From NCBI GenBank assembly GCA_910579165.1, contig CAJTTF010000001.1, positions 186,001-250,000 of the forward strand: a stretch of 64,000 nucleotides of DNA, in the 5' to 3' direction. The notes beneath the pieces are model-generated. The model was given only the letters and a program-made list of their open reading frames with translations, was not told where the DNA came from and did no database searches. The first letter of the stretch is position 1. The number at the start of each line of letters is the position of its first letter. The position numbers and the translations under genes are program-made. This stretch comes from an uncultured Atopobiaceae bacterium (lineage in GTDB: Bacteria > Actinomycetota > Coriobacteriia > Coriobacteriales > Atopobiaceae). This document shows positions 8,635-15,912 of the stretch, one piece after another.

Positions 8635-8984
8635 TCATTGTGAAAACGGCTGGTCGGCAGTTTTGACGCCCTTGATTGCGTTGACCATCGCGCGAAGAGA
8701 CGCGAGCGCATCTTGCCAACTGATGGACTCAGCGAAGGGGTTTGACGCCTGATACCGGCTCCAGTGCTCCTCCATAATCTCGCTTCCCTCAAGCAGGTCG
8801 CGTGGCTCCCGCCTCCTGTCACTCTGCCAAAAGAGATGCTCTCCGCGTTGTTTTCAAGGATGGCGTCGAGTGTCTTATCGTATCTGGTAATCATTTTACA
8901 ATCACGCTGACGTTCTAGCATGATATCAGCATGGTTGTAAAATGTCGTCAGGAGGCTGGTGGAGTAAGGAAGATGGTGAGACAT
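8635..8984 (-). pseudogene. Frameshifted small gene of unknown function
   Basis: The minus strand encodes an N-terminal part (ADIMLERQRDCKMITRYDKTL, then DAILENNAE) that changes frame around 8838-8843, where GAGAG suggests an AG dinucleotide duplication, and continues as HLFWQSDRRREPRDLLEGSE, IMEEHWSRYQASNPFAES and ISWQDALASLRAMVNAIKG to a TGA at 8635-8637. The restored protein would be about 115 aa, helical and charged. I do not recognise the family. Protein-like composition on both sides of the shift argues that it was a real gene. Confidence 0.45.
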
Positions 8985-9147
8985 CAGCAGTATTCAACGT
9001 TGAGGTATTTAACGTTGTGTTAACTCCTCTGCGCTATTCCCACTCGGCTAACAGTTTGTTCTTCCGTATAAGCTGGTATTAGTCCCTGTTGCTCGGTTTG
9101 GCTTTTTGATTACCAGATTTACACGAATGAGTGAGCGCATGACGTAC
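8985..9147. other. Intergenic edge of the integrative element
   Basis: No gene is seen. The stretch holds the guaA-like terminal sequence at 9034-9045 and the sequence just beyond the 3' end of the OLD-family gene. Composition becomes more AT-rich from here on. Confidence 0.5.
9034..9045 (-). other. Candidate att site: second copy of the guaA 3' terminus
   Basis: CTATTCCCACTC matches the end of guaA (TTACTCCCACTC at 15913-15924) in 10 of 12 positions and in the same orientation. Read on the minus strand both encode Glu-Trp-Glu-stop, with synonymous differences (GAA-TAG here, GAG-TAA in guaA). This is what is expected at the far end of an element inserted in the guaA 3' end that brought its own gene end. 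The match also extends weakly to TGCG just outside. The core is short, so the call is tentative. Confidence 0.5.
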
Positions 9148-10848
9148 TCACGAGATATTTGAACTGGTTTGATTAAAGCTCAGAATTGATCTAATAAACG
9201 ATCTTGCTTCAATCATTTTTGGCTCGGTAGCTAAATTGTAGTGTTCGAGCACATGGTATACCCAGTCTTTCTTTTCTTTGTTAATGGTCTTATCAAAACA
9301 CTCCATCTCGCCACACGGAACAATATACAGACCCATTTCCTTGCAAATTGATTCCACATTTTCATACGCTGCAGGGGCGTATCCGTCTAAACAGGCCTTT
9401 CCCGCGCTCTTTATCAAGGAATGCATATCAACTCCAGCACCTCTTTTTGCGTTGAAACTATCATGAACGATTTTCAGACCTGATGAACGAATACTTTCCC
9501 AGTCTTTCCCGAAGGCTTCAATTAGAGATTTAAAATCCTGGCTGGAATCAACAAGATCAAAATCGCAAATTGCTACAACAGGAACGTCTACAGCTCTCAG
9601 CGCACTCACAACATCTTTCGTGCGGGATTTGCCACCGCAATGAGTAAACAGTACGTCAGGCGAAATCTCTCCGCTGCTCTCATATAGCGCATTCATTACA
9701 GCCTGATAAAACATGCAGTCATAGTCGCTCTCGCATACGACAACCATTTCATGAAATAGACCGCTCAAAATATTTGAATACCGTAGTATTGGATTAGTCC
9801 AAAGCTTCTCAATTTCTTCATTTTCCAAAATACTCATCCAATTGATATCGTCTTGTCGGTTAATCCTAACGATAATGACATTGTCGTTAGACGAGTCAAG
9901 AATGCCCTGAAGGAAATCTTCACTATGAGTGGATACGATAAGCTGTCGGCTACTTGGATTATTCTGCCCAAGCATTTTCCCCATGATCCTTGCTTGAGGA
10001 GGATGCAGGAACGCTTCGGGTTCGTCAATGAGTGTTAAAGAATACTCAGAGGTAAATGTGTCTAGCAAAATACTTGCAAAGCTTCGCATCCCATCGCCCT
10101 GTTCCTGAAGCTGCGGCAATGCGTCAATTAGCGCATTGTATTCATCCTGATCTTGCATGGTGTACTGTGTTTTGTCCGGCGCCTTACCAACATGCAGTGG
10201 CACAGTCTGAAACATGTTCCGATTAACCACCAAATCCATGCCAAATGCTTGATGAAAATAACCGGAAACAGTCTGTGTCAGCTTCTCACTTTTCATCATC
10301 TTATGAATTGGATGTGCTGCCGCGCCATACCCGTCGCGAGATAAACTATTCGAAACGGATAGACGCATTTCTGTGTTGATTCGCTTAATAAATAGTGAAC
10401 GCAGATCACGCGGCAAATGCTTTCGTTCCCATTCGTGCAATAAGGATTCCTTGTGCACTACACTCCTTGAACCATTCTGTTCTAAATGACCTTCCTCATT
10501 GATATGGAAATTTTTGAGTAAAAAAGCCTGAGTTATCTCGCCAAAAAGATGGTAAGAAAGGTCACTGACCACAACAGACATCTTCTCCCGGGAGTCATCG
10601 AAGCAATCTTCGACATCTCTTAGAATTTGGCTCTTGCCGCAATTATTTGCTCCCGTGAAAACAACTATACTGTTCGGTTCGAGTGCTAGAGTTGTTCCGT
10701 CATTAAAGCTTATGCTTTCTATCACAACACCAGGATAGTCAACGTTGAACTCTTTTTCATTATTTACAATTAGATTCATTAATCCAGTCACTCCAATTCG
10801 ACTAAGGAATGAAAACCGTGTTTTACGGTTAACGTTTTTTTCTCGCAT
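9148..10848 (-). CDS. OLD-family ATPase with TOPRIM-like nuclease domain (candidate phage defence)
   Basis: About 566 aa; ATG at 10848 overlaps the TGA of the upstream repressor gene (TGATG), with a TTG one codon earlier as alternative. The N-terminal ABC-type ATPase has Walker A GANNCGKSQ (about residue 68), a signature-like EQGDGMRSFASILL and Walker B SLTLIDEPEAFLHPPQ with the following STHSEDFLQ. The C-terminal part resembles the TOPRIM domain of OLD nucleases: VVVCESDYDCMFYQ supplies the glutamate and AICDFDLVD the DxD. OLD proteins act as DNA nucleases, and relatives such as GajA serve in anti-phage systems. No UvrD-like helicase partner is present, so this is not a standard Gabija pair. 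Low GC and island context support transfer. Confidence 0.75.
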   Translation of the reverse strand: MREKNVNRKTRFSFLSRIGVTGLMNLIVNNEKEFNVDYPGVVIESISFNDGTTLALEPNSIVVFTGANNCGKSQILRDVEDCFDDSREKMSVVVSDLSYHLFGEITQAFLLKNFHINEEGHLEQNGSRSVVHKESLLHEWERKHLPRDLRSLFIKRINTEMRLSVSNSLSRDGYGAAAHPIHKMMKSEKLTQTVSGYFHQAFGMDLVVNRNMFQTVPLHVGKAPDKTQYTMQDQDEYNALIDALPQLQEQGDGMRSFASILLDTFTSEYSLTLIDEPEAFLHPPQARIMGKMLGQNNPSSRQLIVSTHSEDFLQGILDSSNDNVIIVRINRQDDINWMSILENEEIEKLWTNPILRYSNILSGLFHEMVVVCESDYDCMFYQAVMNALYESSGEISPDVLFTHCGGKSRTKDVVSALRAVDVPVVAICDFDLVDSSQDFKSLIEAFGKDWESIRSSGLKIVHDSFNAKRGAGVDMHSLIKSAGKACLDGYAPAAYENVESICKEMGLYIVPCGEMECFDKTINKEKKDWVYHVLEHYNLATEPKMIEARSFIRSILSFNQTSSNIS

Positions 10849-11342
10849 CAATCCTGCTTCCCCGTATACGGACTCTTGCCGCTGTCGGTTTTAACCCAAG
10901 TACCGTTGTCCCAAGTACGTTTCCATTCTTCGTATTCCTCTTTCGAGATCTCGTGGCTATCGCGCTTTTCGCGCATCACTGCCCAATCACGAACGAAATC
11001 GGCGAAGAAGTCTATGGCGTTGCCGTAGCCTTTCACGATGGCCGGAATACCATCAATATCGCGCACGGTGTAACCGAAAGTATCCTCATTCTCAAAAATC
11101 GCGTAAGCGAACTCGCGTCGGTTTCTGAACGTTGGCGCACTCAAGTATTCAGGTCTCACCCCTAGCGCTTTTGCGATCCTGTCAAGGATATCCGGCTTCG
11201 GATTGCGATCGCCAAGCTCGTACGCCCGATAAGCCGACTCGGTTATGCGAGCCTTATCCGCCACCTCTTTCTGGGTGAGGTGTAACTCGTCTCTAAGCTT
11301 CTTCAGCTTTTTCGCAAGGCTGGGAACTTCCTTTTTTTTCAT
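10848..11342 (-). CDS. XRE-family helix-turn-helix regulator with C-terminal extension
   Basis: 164 aa. Residues about 10-67 form a Cro/CI-type HTH (KLKKLRDELHLTQKEVADKA, then RITESAYRAYELGDRNPKP). The next segment (FRNRREFAYAIFENEDTFGY) resembles the C-terminal portion often seen in element-borne XRE regulators. Translation is coupled to the OLD-family gene through TGATG, so repressor and effector are co-expressed. It is transcribed leftward from a promoter that overlaps one of three related dyads at 11402-11496; autoregulation through them is the simplest model. Function as repressor is inferred. Confidence 0.8.
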   Translation of the reverse strand: MKKKEVPSLAKKLKKLRDELHLTQKEVADKARITESAYRAYELGDRNPKPDILDRIAKALGVRPEYLSAPTFRNRREFAYAIFENEDTFGYTVRDIDGIPAIVKGYGNAIDFFADFVRDWAVMREKRDSHEISKEEYEEWKRTWDNGTWVKTDSGKSPYTGKQD

Positions 11343-11369
11343 AAACAGAGACCCCTCTCATGGCGTAGA

Positions 11370-11390
11370 CCCCTGACAAGTTGTCAGGGG
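11370..11390. repeat. Perfect inverted repeat in the leader of the repressor-OLD operon
   Basis: Arms CCCCTGACA and TGTCAGGGG are separated by three bases. It lies between the predicted leftward promoter and the repressor start codon, so it would form a hairpin in the 5' leader or serve as a second protein-binding dyad. No T-run follows on the transcribed strand, so a terminator is unlikely. Confidence 0.7.
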
Positions 11391-11393
11391 TAC

Positions 11394-11422
11394 AGATTAC
11401 CACCTCACGTAAATGTAAGCAA
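11394..11422 (-). promoter_or_regulatory. Leftward promoter of the repressor-OLD operon
   Basis: On the minus strand TTGCTT (forward 11417-11422) and TAATCT (forward 11394-11399) are separated by 17 bases. The spacer contains the first operator-like dyad. The match is moderate. Confidence 0.5.
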
Positions 11423-11496
11423 ATTTCTCCATTTCTATTGACATCACAAATACGTGAGGTTATAGTCGAAAACAAGACATCACAAAAACGTGATGT
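11402..11496. promoter_or_regulatory. Three related operator dyads in a divergent control region
   Basis: The clearest site is ACATCAC-6 bases-GTGATGT at 11477-11496. A variant, ACATCAC-6-GTGAGGT, is at 11441-11460, and a third, beginning ACCTCACGTA, is at 11402-11421 in inverted orientation. Their spacing is 39 and 36 bases. The middle site fills the spacer of the rightward promoter and the left one the spacer of the leftward promoter, as expected for a switch between repressor-OLD and xis-int transcription. The likely ligand is the XRE protein encoded next door. Confidence 0.65.
11438..11466 (+). promoter_or_regulatory. Rightward sigma-70 promoter for xis-int
   Basis: TTGACA at 11438-11443, a 17-base spacer, and TATAGT at 11461-11466: a near-consensus promoter. 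The spacer is almost entirely the second operator dyad, so a bound repressor would block polymerase. The third dyad lies just downstream of the expected start point. Confidence 0.75.
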
Positions 11497-11522
11497 TATG
11501 CCGATCAACAAAAGGAGTTCTG

Positions 11523-11738
11523 ATGGGAAAAAGACTAATGGATGCAACCGAAGTTGCAAAGCAGCACGGCACATCCAAGGCATATGCCTACAAGGTTATC
11601 CGCAAACTCAACACGGAGCTGGCAAAGAAAGGCTGCTTGATCGTTCAGGGAAAAGTGAGCAGGATGTACTTCGAGGAGCGTTATTTCGCTGGCGAGCCGA
11701 TGACCACTCCCGAGCGAGGTGGAAACGATGTCCGTTAG
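11523..11738 (+). CDS. Excisionase/HTH protein of integrative elements
   Basis: 71 aa from ATG at 11523, which follows AAAAGGAGTTCTG; the frame is open upstream to 11490 but without a binding site. The sequence MGKRLMDATEVAKQHGTSKA, YAYKVIRKLNTELAKKG and CLIVQGKVSRMYFEERYF is the winged-helix pattern of small DNA-binding proteins that sit next to tyrosine integrases in Gram-positive conjugative elements. It overlaps the integrase start by 11 bases. It is intact although the integrase is not. Confidence 0.75.
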   Translation: MGKRLMDATEVAKQHGTSKAYAYKVIRKLNTELAKKGCLIVQGKVSRMYFEERYFAGEPMTTPERGGNDVR

Positions 11739-12834
11739 CAAAGATTCGGAGCGCAGAACCTTCTATGTGCAGTGCCGCTACAGGGACTGGACAGGAGAAC
11801 CCAAGAAGAAGACCCAGCGCGGGTTCAAGACCGAGAAAGAAGCTCGAAAATGGGAATTCGAATTCCTGAAGCGCATGGAAGGCGCTCCAACCATGCTGTT
11901 CTCCAAGTTCTACGAGGTCTATGCCGAGAACACTAAGATGCGTCTTCGTCAGACCACCCGTGAAACCAAAGATAACATGATCGAGTCGAAGAGCCTGCCC
12001 TTCCTGGGTCATAAGCGCTTGAATGAGATCGCCGCGCTCGAGATCCTCAATTGGGAAAATGAGTTCATGGCCATGCGCACAAGCAATGGACTTGAATACT
12101 CGCAGACCTATCTGCACTCTATCTGCAATTAGCTCTCCGTCATGCTAAATCACGCCGTTCGCTACTACGGGCTCGATCCGAACCCTATGGTAAAGGTCGG
12201 CAAGATCGGAAGTAAGCAAGCCGACGAGATGAGCTTCTGGACGAAGGAATAGTACCTGCGCTTTAGTCGCGAGATCATGGACAAGCCACAATCGTTCATC
12301 GCCTTCGAGCTGCTTTACTGGTGCGGCTTTCGCCTAGGAGAGATGCTCGCGCTCACCCCTGCGGATTTCGACTTCAAGAACAAGCGACTGTCTGTGACCA
12401 AGAGCTATCAACGCATGCATCGTGAAGATGTCATCACCGCACCCAAGACCCCGAAATCGGTCAGAACGATCGTGATCCGAGCTTCCTCATTGACGAGGTC
12501 ATCGACTTCATGAACTGCATCCCTGATCTGCGCGATTCCGACAGGCTGGTTCTTGCCACGAAATCATTTCTCCATCACGAGATGGATCGCGGATCGCAAG
12601 CCGCCGGAGTCAAGCGCATACGCATCCATGAACTGCGTCATAGCCATATATCGCTGCTCATCGAGCTTGGATACTCGGCTCTTGCCATCGCGTCCCGTAA
12701 CCGTGAGCGTCGCGTGGCGTTGGGGACGCGACGCTCACGGTTACGGGACGCGATGTCGAATTCCGGGGGCTGAGGCTGTCGCTAAGGGATTGCAAAAGGA
12801 ACCTCATCGAACGCACGAGCGAAGAAAAGCTTGA
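11728..12834 (+). pseudogene. Tyrosine recombinase/integrase, inactivated
   Basis: Starting at ATG 11728 (GAGGTGGAAACG upstream) the frame gives the AP2-like arm-binding domain and SAM-like core-binding domain, then meets TAG at 12130 (probably from CAG) and another TAG at 12250 (probably from GAG). The catalytic domain follows with the first arginine in YWCGFRLGEMLAL, then a one-base shift near 12485, then HELRHSHISLLIE with the HxxR motif. Directly after ALAIASR at 12686 the sequence becomes a perfect 30-bp inverted repeat and the third-box histidine and catalytic tyrosine are gone; only a short tail (IPGAEAVAKGLQKE) ending at 12834 remains. Four independent lesions mean no integrase activity. 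Confidence 0.85.
12686..12755. repeat. Perfect 30-bp inverted repeat with 10-base loop
   Basis: Left arm 12686-12715 and right arm 12726-12755 are exact reverse complements; the loop is GGCGTTGGGG. The left arm begins inside integrase coding sequence (AIASR), and the right arm is therefore a foldback copy of that segment replacing the expected catalytic His/Tyr region. No T-run follows. It would form a very stable cruciform or RNA hairpin. Confidence 0.95.
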
Positions 12835-12864
12835 GGAACGCGAAATTCCGACTGTGTGTTGAGA

Positions 12865-13101
12865 GTGGTCGAATTCATGACTGCCAACGCCAATGGGTTG
12901 TAGTGCGGATCGGTCGGAGAGCTGATCGAGGCAGCTGCTGTGGAAGGCGTGACCATTGCAGCATTAGGCAAGTTTCTTGCGCAGCATAGCTTCTTCATGA
13001 GACTCCGCGGCGTTGCCTATAAAAAGAAGCACACGAGCACCGGACAAATTATCACGCTTGAACGAATCAGTTGTGAAGGAAGTGAAGGCAATGAAGGCTG
13101 A
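12865..13101 (+). pseudogene. Replication/primase-type protein C-terminal remnant
   Basis: Continuous protein-like sequence RVVEFMTANANGL, a TAG at 12901 (probably from TGG), then CGSVGELIEAAAVEGVTIAA, LGKFLAQHSFFMRLRGVAYK and KKHTSTGQIITLERIS ending at TGA 13099-13101. The order (short helical GELIEAA segment, A-LGKFL, basic strand with TG-Q-ITL) resembles the winged-helix C-terminus of phage or plasmid primase/helicase proteins. No N-terminal portion is found, so this is a fragment. Confidence 0.45.
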
Positions 13102-13152
13102 CGTCGGATATAGCGGCCAGTCTTCACAGCCTTCATGGCTTTCATCAAATAA

Positions 13153-13177
13153 AGCCCTCAAAAGCTTAGAGAGGGCT
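13153..13177. terminator. Possible hairpin terminator after the replication remnant
   Basis: AGCCCTC and GAGGGCT pair around an 11-base loop. No T-run follows on the plus strand, so termination is uncertain. It separates the remnant from the methyltransferase region. Confidence 0.35.
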
Positions 13178-13425
13178 CGTTCGGGCCTCATTCGAAGACT
13201 GATTCATTGAGAGCCGTTCGAAGGCCTTAGAAAGCTTTATCTGTAAGTAGCCTATGGCGTATTACGCCGCCAATCGCACTTGTTCGAACTCGGGAAACTG
13301 GTCGGTGACGGCCGCAGCCATCCGCCTCCCAGTTTGCGAGGGATCCCCCGCGCCCCTTGAATGACCTCTCTCACGTGATAAACTTTCTTTAATTTTCAAT
13401 AAACTTAGAATCTAAGGGAACAGTT
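13178..13425. other. Intergenic region before the methyltransferase gene
   Basis: No gene is seen. It holds a 13-base palindrome (GGCGTA-T-TACGCC, 13256-13268), a TCACGTGA palindrome at 13371-13378 reminiscent of the operator half-sites 1.9 kb upstream, and an AT-rich stretch with a TAGAAT before the methyltransferase start. Confidence 0.4.
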
Positions 13426-14430
13426 ATGACCGAAACAAAAAAACGTGCGACAAGAAATCGCACTTTGACCTTAAGCGATTCCGAAGTTGAACATTACGCG
13501 TCTCTCTGCTTGAGTCCGACTCACAATGTTTCTGCTAGTGAAGTAATGAATAAAACACTGCTTGGAGACACCTTTGAGCTGCTTGGCAAGTTGTCTCAGA
13601 ACAGCATCGATTTGCTAATCGTAGATCCTCCATACAACCTCTCAAAAGACTTTCATGGTCAGAAATTTGAGGCAGGTTCAGACCAAGAGTATGAACGATT
13701 TACTCGTGCATGGATCGAGGCTACGCTCCCTCTTTTGAAGCAAGATGGTTCAATTTATGTGTGCTGTGATTGGAGAAGCAGCTTAGTTATTGGACCCGTC
13801 CTTCAAGATTATTTTGATATCAAGAATCGTATTACTTGGCAACGCGAGAAAGGGCGCGGAGCCAAATCAAATTGGAAGAATGGAATGGAGGATATTTGGT
13901 TCGCCACTGCTTCAAAGAAAGACTATGTTTTCAATTTAGACGACGTGATGATTCGTCGACGCGTTCTTGCTCCGTACAAGCAGAACGGTAAACCAAAAGA
14001 CTGGGAACAAACAGTTAATGGCGACTATAGAAATACATGCCCTTCAAACTTCTGGGATGATTGCACCGTTCCCTATTGGAGTATGCCTGAGAACACAGAC
14101 CACCCAACTCAAAAGCCGGAAAAGCTTATTGCGAAAATCATATTAGCAAGCAGTAAACCTGGCGATACGATATTGGATCCTTTTTTGGGGTCTGGCACTA
14201 CATCAGTTGTCGCAAAGAAACTAGGTAGAAATTATGTCGGGATAGAACAAAACCCGTTATATTGCGCTTGGGCAGAAAAGCGTTTGGAGCTTGCTGAAAT
14301 GGATTGCGAAATCCAAGGCTATTCCGATGGCGTTTTTTGGGAGAGAAATAGTTTGGCTGCTCAGAAAAGCTTGAAAAAGAATCGAAAAACGAATTGCACC
14401 GCAAGACCAAAAACTGAAACGCTGTTTTAA
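13426..14430 (+). CDS. Adenine-specific DNA methyltransferase, beta class (type II R-M)
   Basis: 334 aa, ATG preceded by AAGGGAACAGTT. The catalytic motif IV IVDPPYNLSKDF (about residue 66) comes before the AdoMet-binding motif I DPFLGSGTTSVVAKKLGRNYVGIE (about residue 247), the order of beta-class N6-adenine methyltransferases; HPTQKPEKLI is motif X/target-side. It methylates an unknown site, protecting host DNA. A gene with restriction-enzyme features begins nine bases after its stop. Both are AT-rich compared with the flanking chromosome, consistent with transfer as cargo of the guaA-end element. Confidence 0.9.
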   Translation: MTETKKRATRNRTLTLSDSEVEHYASLCLSPTHNVSASEVMNKTLLGDTFELLGKLSQNSIDLLIVDPPYNLSKDFHGQKFEAGSDQEYERFTRAWIEATLPLLKQDGSIYVCCDWRSSLVIGPVLQDYFDIKNRITWQREKGRGAKSNWKNGMEDIWFATASKKDYVFNLDDVMIRRRVLAPYKQNGKPKDWEQTVNGDYRNTCPSNFWDDCTVPYWSMPENTDHPTQKPEKLIAKIILASSKPGDTILDPFLGSGTTSVVAKKLGRNYVGIEQNPLYCAWAEKRLELAEMDCEIQGYSDGVFWERNSLAAQKSLKKNRKTNCTARPKTETLF

Positions 14431-14439
14431 GGGGCCTGT

Positions 14440-15603
14440 ATGGGAATTTATAATTATGAAGTAATTAGCTTGCTGACAGATACTATCGAAGAAATCGAAC
14501 CTGGGACGAGTAAAGAAGATGTTGTCGATATCTTACAAGACACATTCTCTCTTGTAAGAGACAGAAGCGTGTACAGCTGTCCTGAATTTGCAGTTCGTGT
14601 ATGTTCTTCTAAAAATCGTTCATTCTCAAATACTGTTCTATCCCTCTCTTCATTACTTAAATATGACGACAAGCCTTTTATTGTCGTACTAGATACACCC
14701 GATGGCTGTGAGTTATTTCTAGCTAATACAACCTTCCTCAAGAAAATTAGTCATTCTTCTCATGAGTTGAGGGCTGATAACATCAAGGGCTCTTTTAATG
14801 GCTCCGACATCCTTTCTTCCTATGATGGAATCAAGAACACCCCATCAAATTTTGAAGAATTATTCGCCATACACCAAGCTTTTACGCCTGAGGAAAATAT
14901 CGAACGGCTGGTTGAAACTACGAATAACATAGTTCCGCACAAAACAAAATTTAACGTAGACAGAGAGTCTGAATCTGTAATTCTTGATGCTCCATTTAGG
15001 GCAATCGATTTTCTTCAATCAGATTATATCCACGAACTACGCGATGATTTAGAGTCACGAGTTGAACGAGTTAAGGATGAAATTGTAATAGCTGCATTTA
15101 ATGATAACGTTAATCTTCGCGGAAGAATTATTGAGGAACTTGTTACGTCTGACGATCCCCGAACAATTAGAGCTCTAACAAGAAGTCTTCGTGACGGAAA
15201 AATGCTATCGATAAACACGGATCAAGGTCTTGGAGACTATGGGCGAATGTTTGATGGATACGCTACGGAGACAGATATAAAAACGAAAGTGTTATTTCTG
15301 CAAAGTGCTCCAAAAGCCTATAACATTGACAAGCTCCTGCAATTTCTTGCAGAAGAAGAATCTGTTTATCTGCTTTTTCTAATTGGGATAGCTGAAGACG
15401 ATGAAATTCATACTAAGTTAGTTCCTGTCTTTGATAGCGAGTTGCTTGATGCAACTAAAGTCCAATTTCATTGGGCTGGAAGAAGCTCCAGGGGAGTTAC
15501 GCAGTTCGACGGGCATGCGCTTGAAGATATTATCTATTCCGACAAAATAGCCATTGACTCCGATAAGGCAATTGATTATTTAGAGTATCTAATATCGCTT
15601 TAG
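14440..15603 (+). CDS. Probable type II restriction endonuclease partner
   Basis: 387 aa, nine bases downstream of the methyltransferase with GGGGCC before ATG. I do not recognise a named family. The N-terminal half (FAVRVCSSKNRSFSNTVLSL, then FNGSDILSSYDG) looks like a DNA-binding or specificity part. The segment LGDYGRMFDGYATETDIKTKVLFL contains an acidic residue, a spacer and DIK, compatible with a PD-(D/E)xK core, and GRSSRGVTQFDGHALEDII resembles a C-terminal signature of such proteins. Function is assigned mainly by pairing with the methyltransferase. Strongly AT-rich. Confidence 0.6.
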   Translation: MGIYNYEVISLLTDTIEEIEPGTSKEDVVDILQDTFSLVRDRSVYSCPEFAVRVCSSKNRSFSNTVLSLSSLLKYDDKPFIVVLDTPDGCELFLANTTFLKKISHSSHELRADNIKGSFNGSDILSSYDGIKNTPSNFEELFAIHQAFTPEENIERLVETTNNIVPHKTKFNVDRESESVILDAPFRAIDFLQSDYIHELRDDLESRVERVKDEIVIAAFNDNVNLRGRIIEELVTSDDPRTIRALTRSLRDGKMLSINTDQGLGDYGRMFDGYATETDIKTKVLFLQSAPKAYNIDKLLQFLAEEESVYLLFLIGIAEDDEIHTKLVPVFDSELLDATKVQFHWAGRSSRGVTQFDGHALEDIIYSDKIAIDSDKAIDYLEYLISL

Positions 15604-15912
15604 CTGCGTGAGTATCGAATGAATGCAAATACGACGAAACGACACCACTGCCGAGAAGTGCGTGAGTACAAAGCTGATTCGATTCGCATAATGCAAACTA
15701 AAGCTCATAATATTGTGATGCAATGATTTTGTACTTCAACGTTGTAGACCCGAAAAGAGCAGATTAACCATAAGAAACACTCTCTCAGTAGCCATTAAGA
15801 GAGCATTTTTGGAAACGATGGCTCAACTGGCTTGGAGATAACTTCAGACACCGTTAACGCACCAAATCGCGCCAAAACCAACCCAAACCAAACCTCACGA
15901 TAATGTGTGCGA
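15604..15912. other. 309-base intergenic region between the R-M genes and guaA
   Basis: No gene is seen. The only clear structure is the CTCTCT/AGAGAG hairpin at 15780-15809. This is the right edge of the integrative element, with guaA's own 3' end serving as the junction. Confidence 0.6.
15780..15809 (+). terminator. Candidate intrinsic terminator after the restriction gene
   Basis: CTCTCT and AGAGAG pair around a 12-base loop and are followed by CATTTTTGG. The stem is short and A/T-G mixed, so efficiency is uncertain. It would stop transcripts from the restriction-modification genes before they run antisense into guaA. Confidence 0.45.

Noticed and set aside
9148..10848. A standard Gabija system
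   Set aside because: The OLD-like protein is present but no UvrD-type GajB helicase gene lies next to it; the partner is an XRE repressor.
11728..12834. Amber stop readthrough or recoding to make a functional integrase
   Set aside because: Besides two TAG codons there is a frameshift and loss of the catalytic His/Tyr region, so readthrough could not restore function.
13275..13300. tRNA T-loop-like GTTCGAACT sequence as an attachment site
   Set aside because: No complementary T-stem, acceptor or anticodon arms can be drawn around it.
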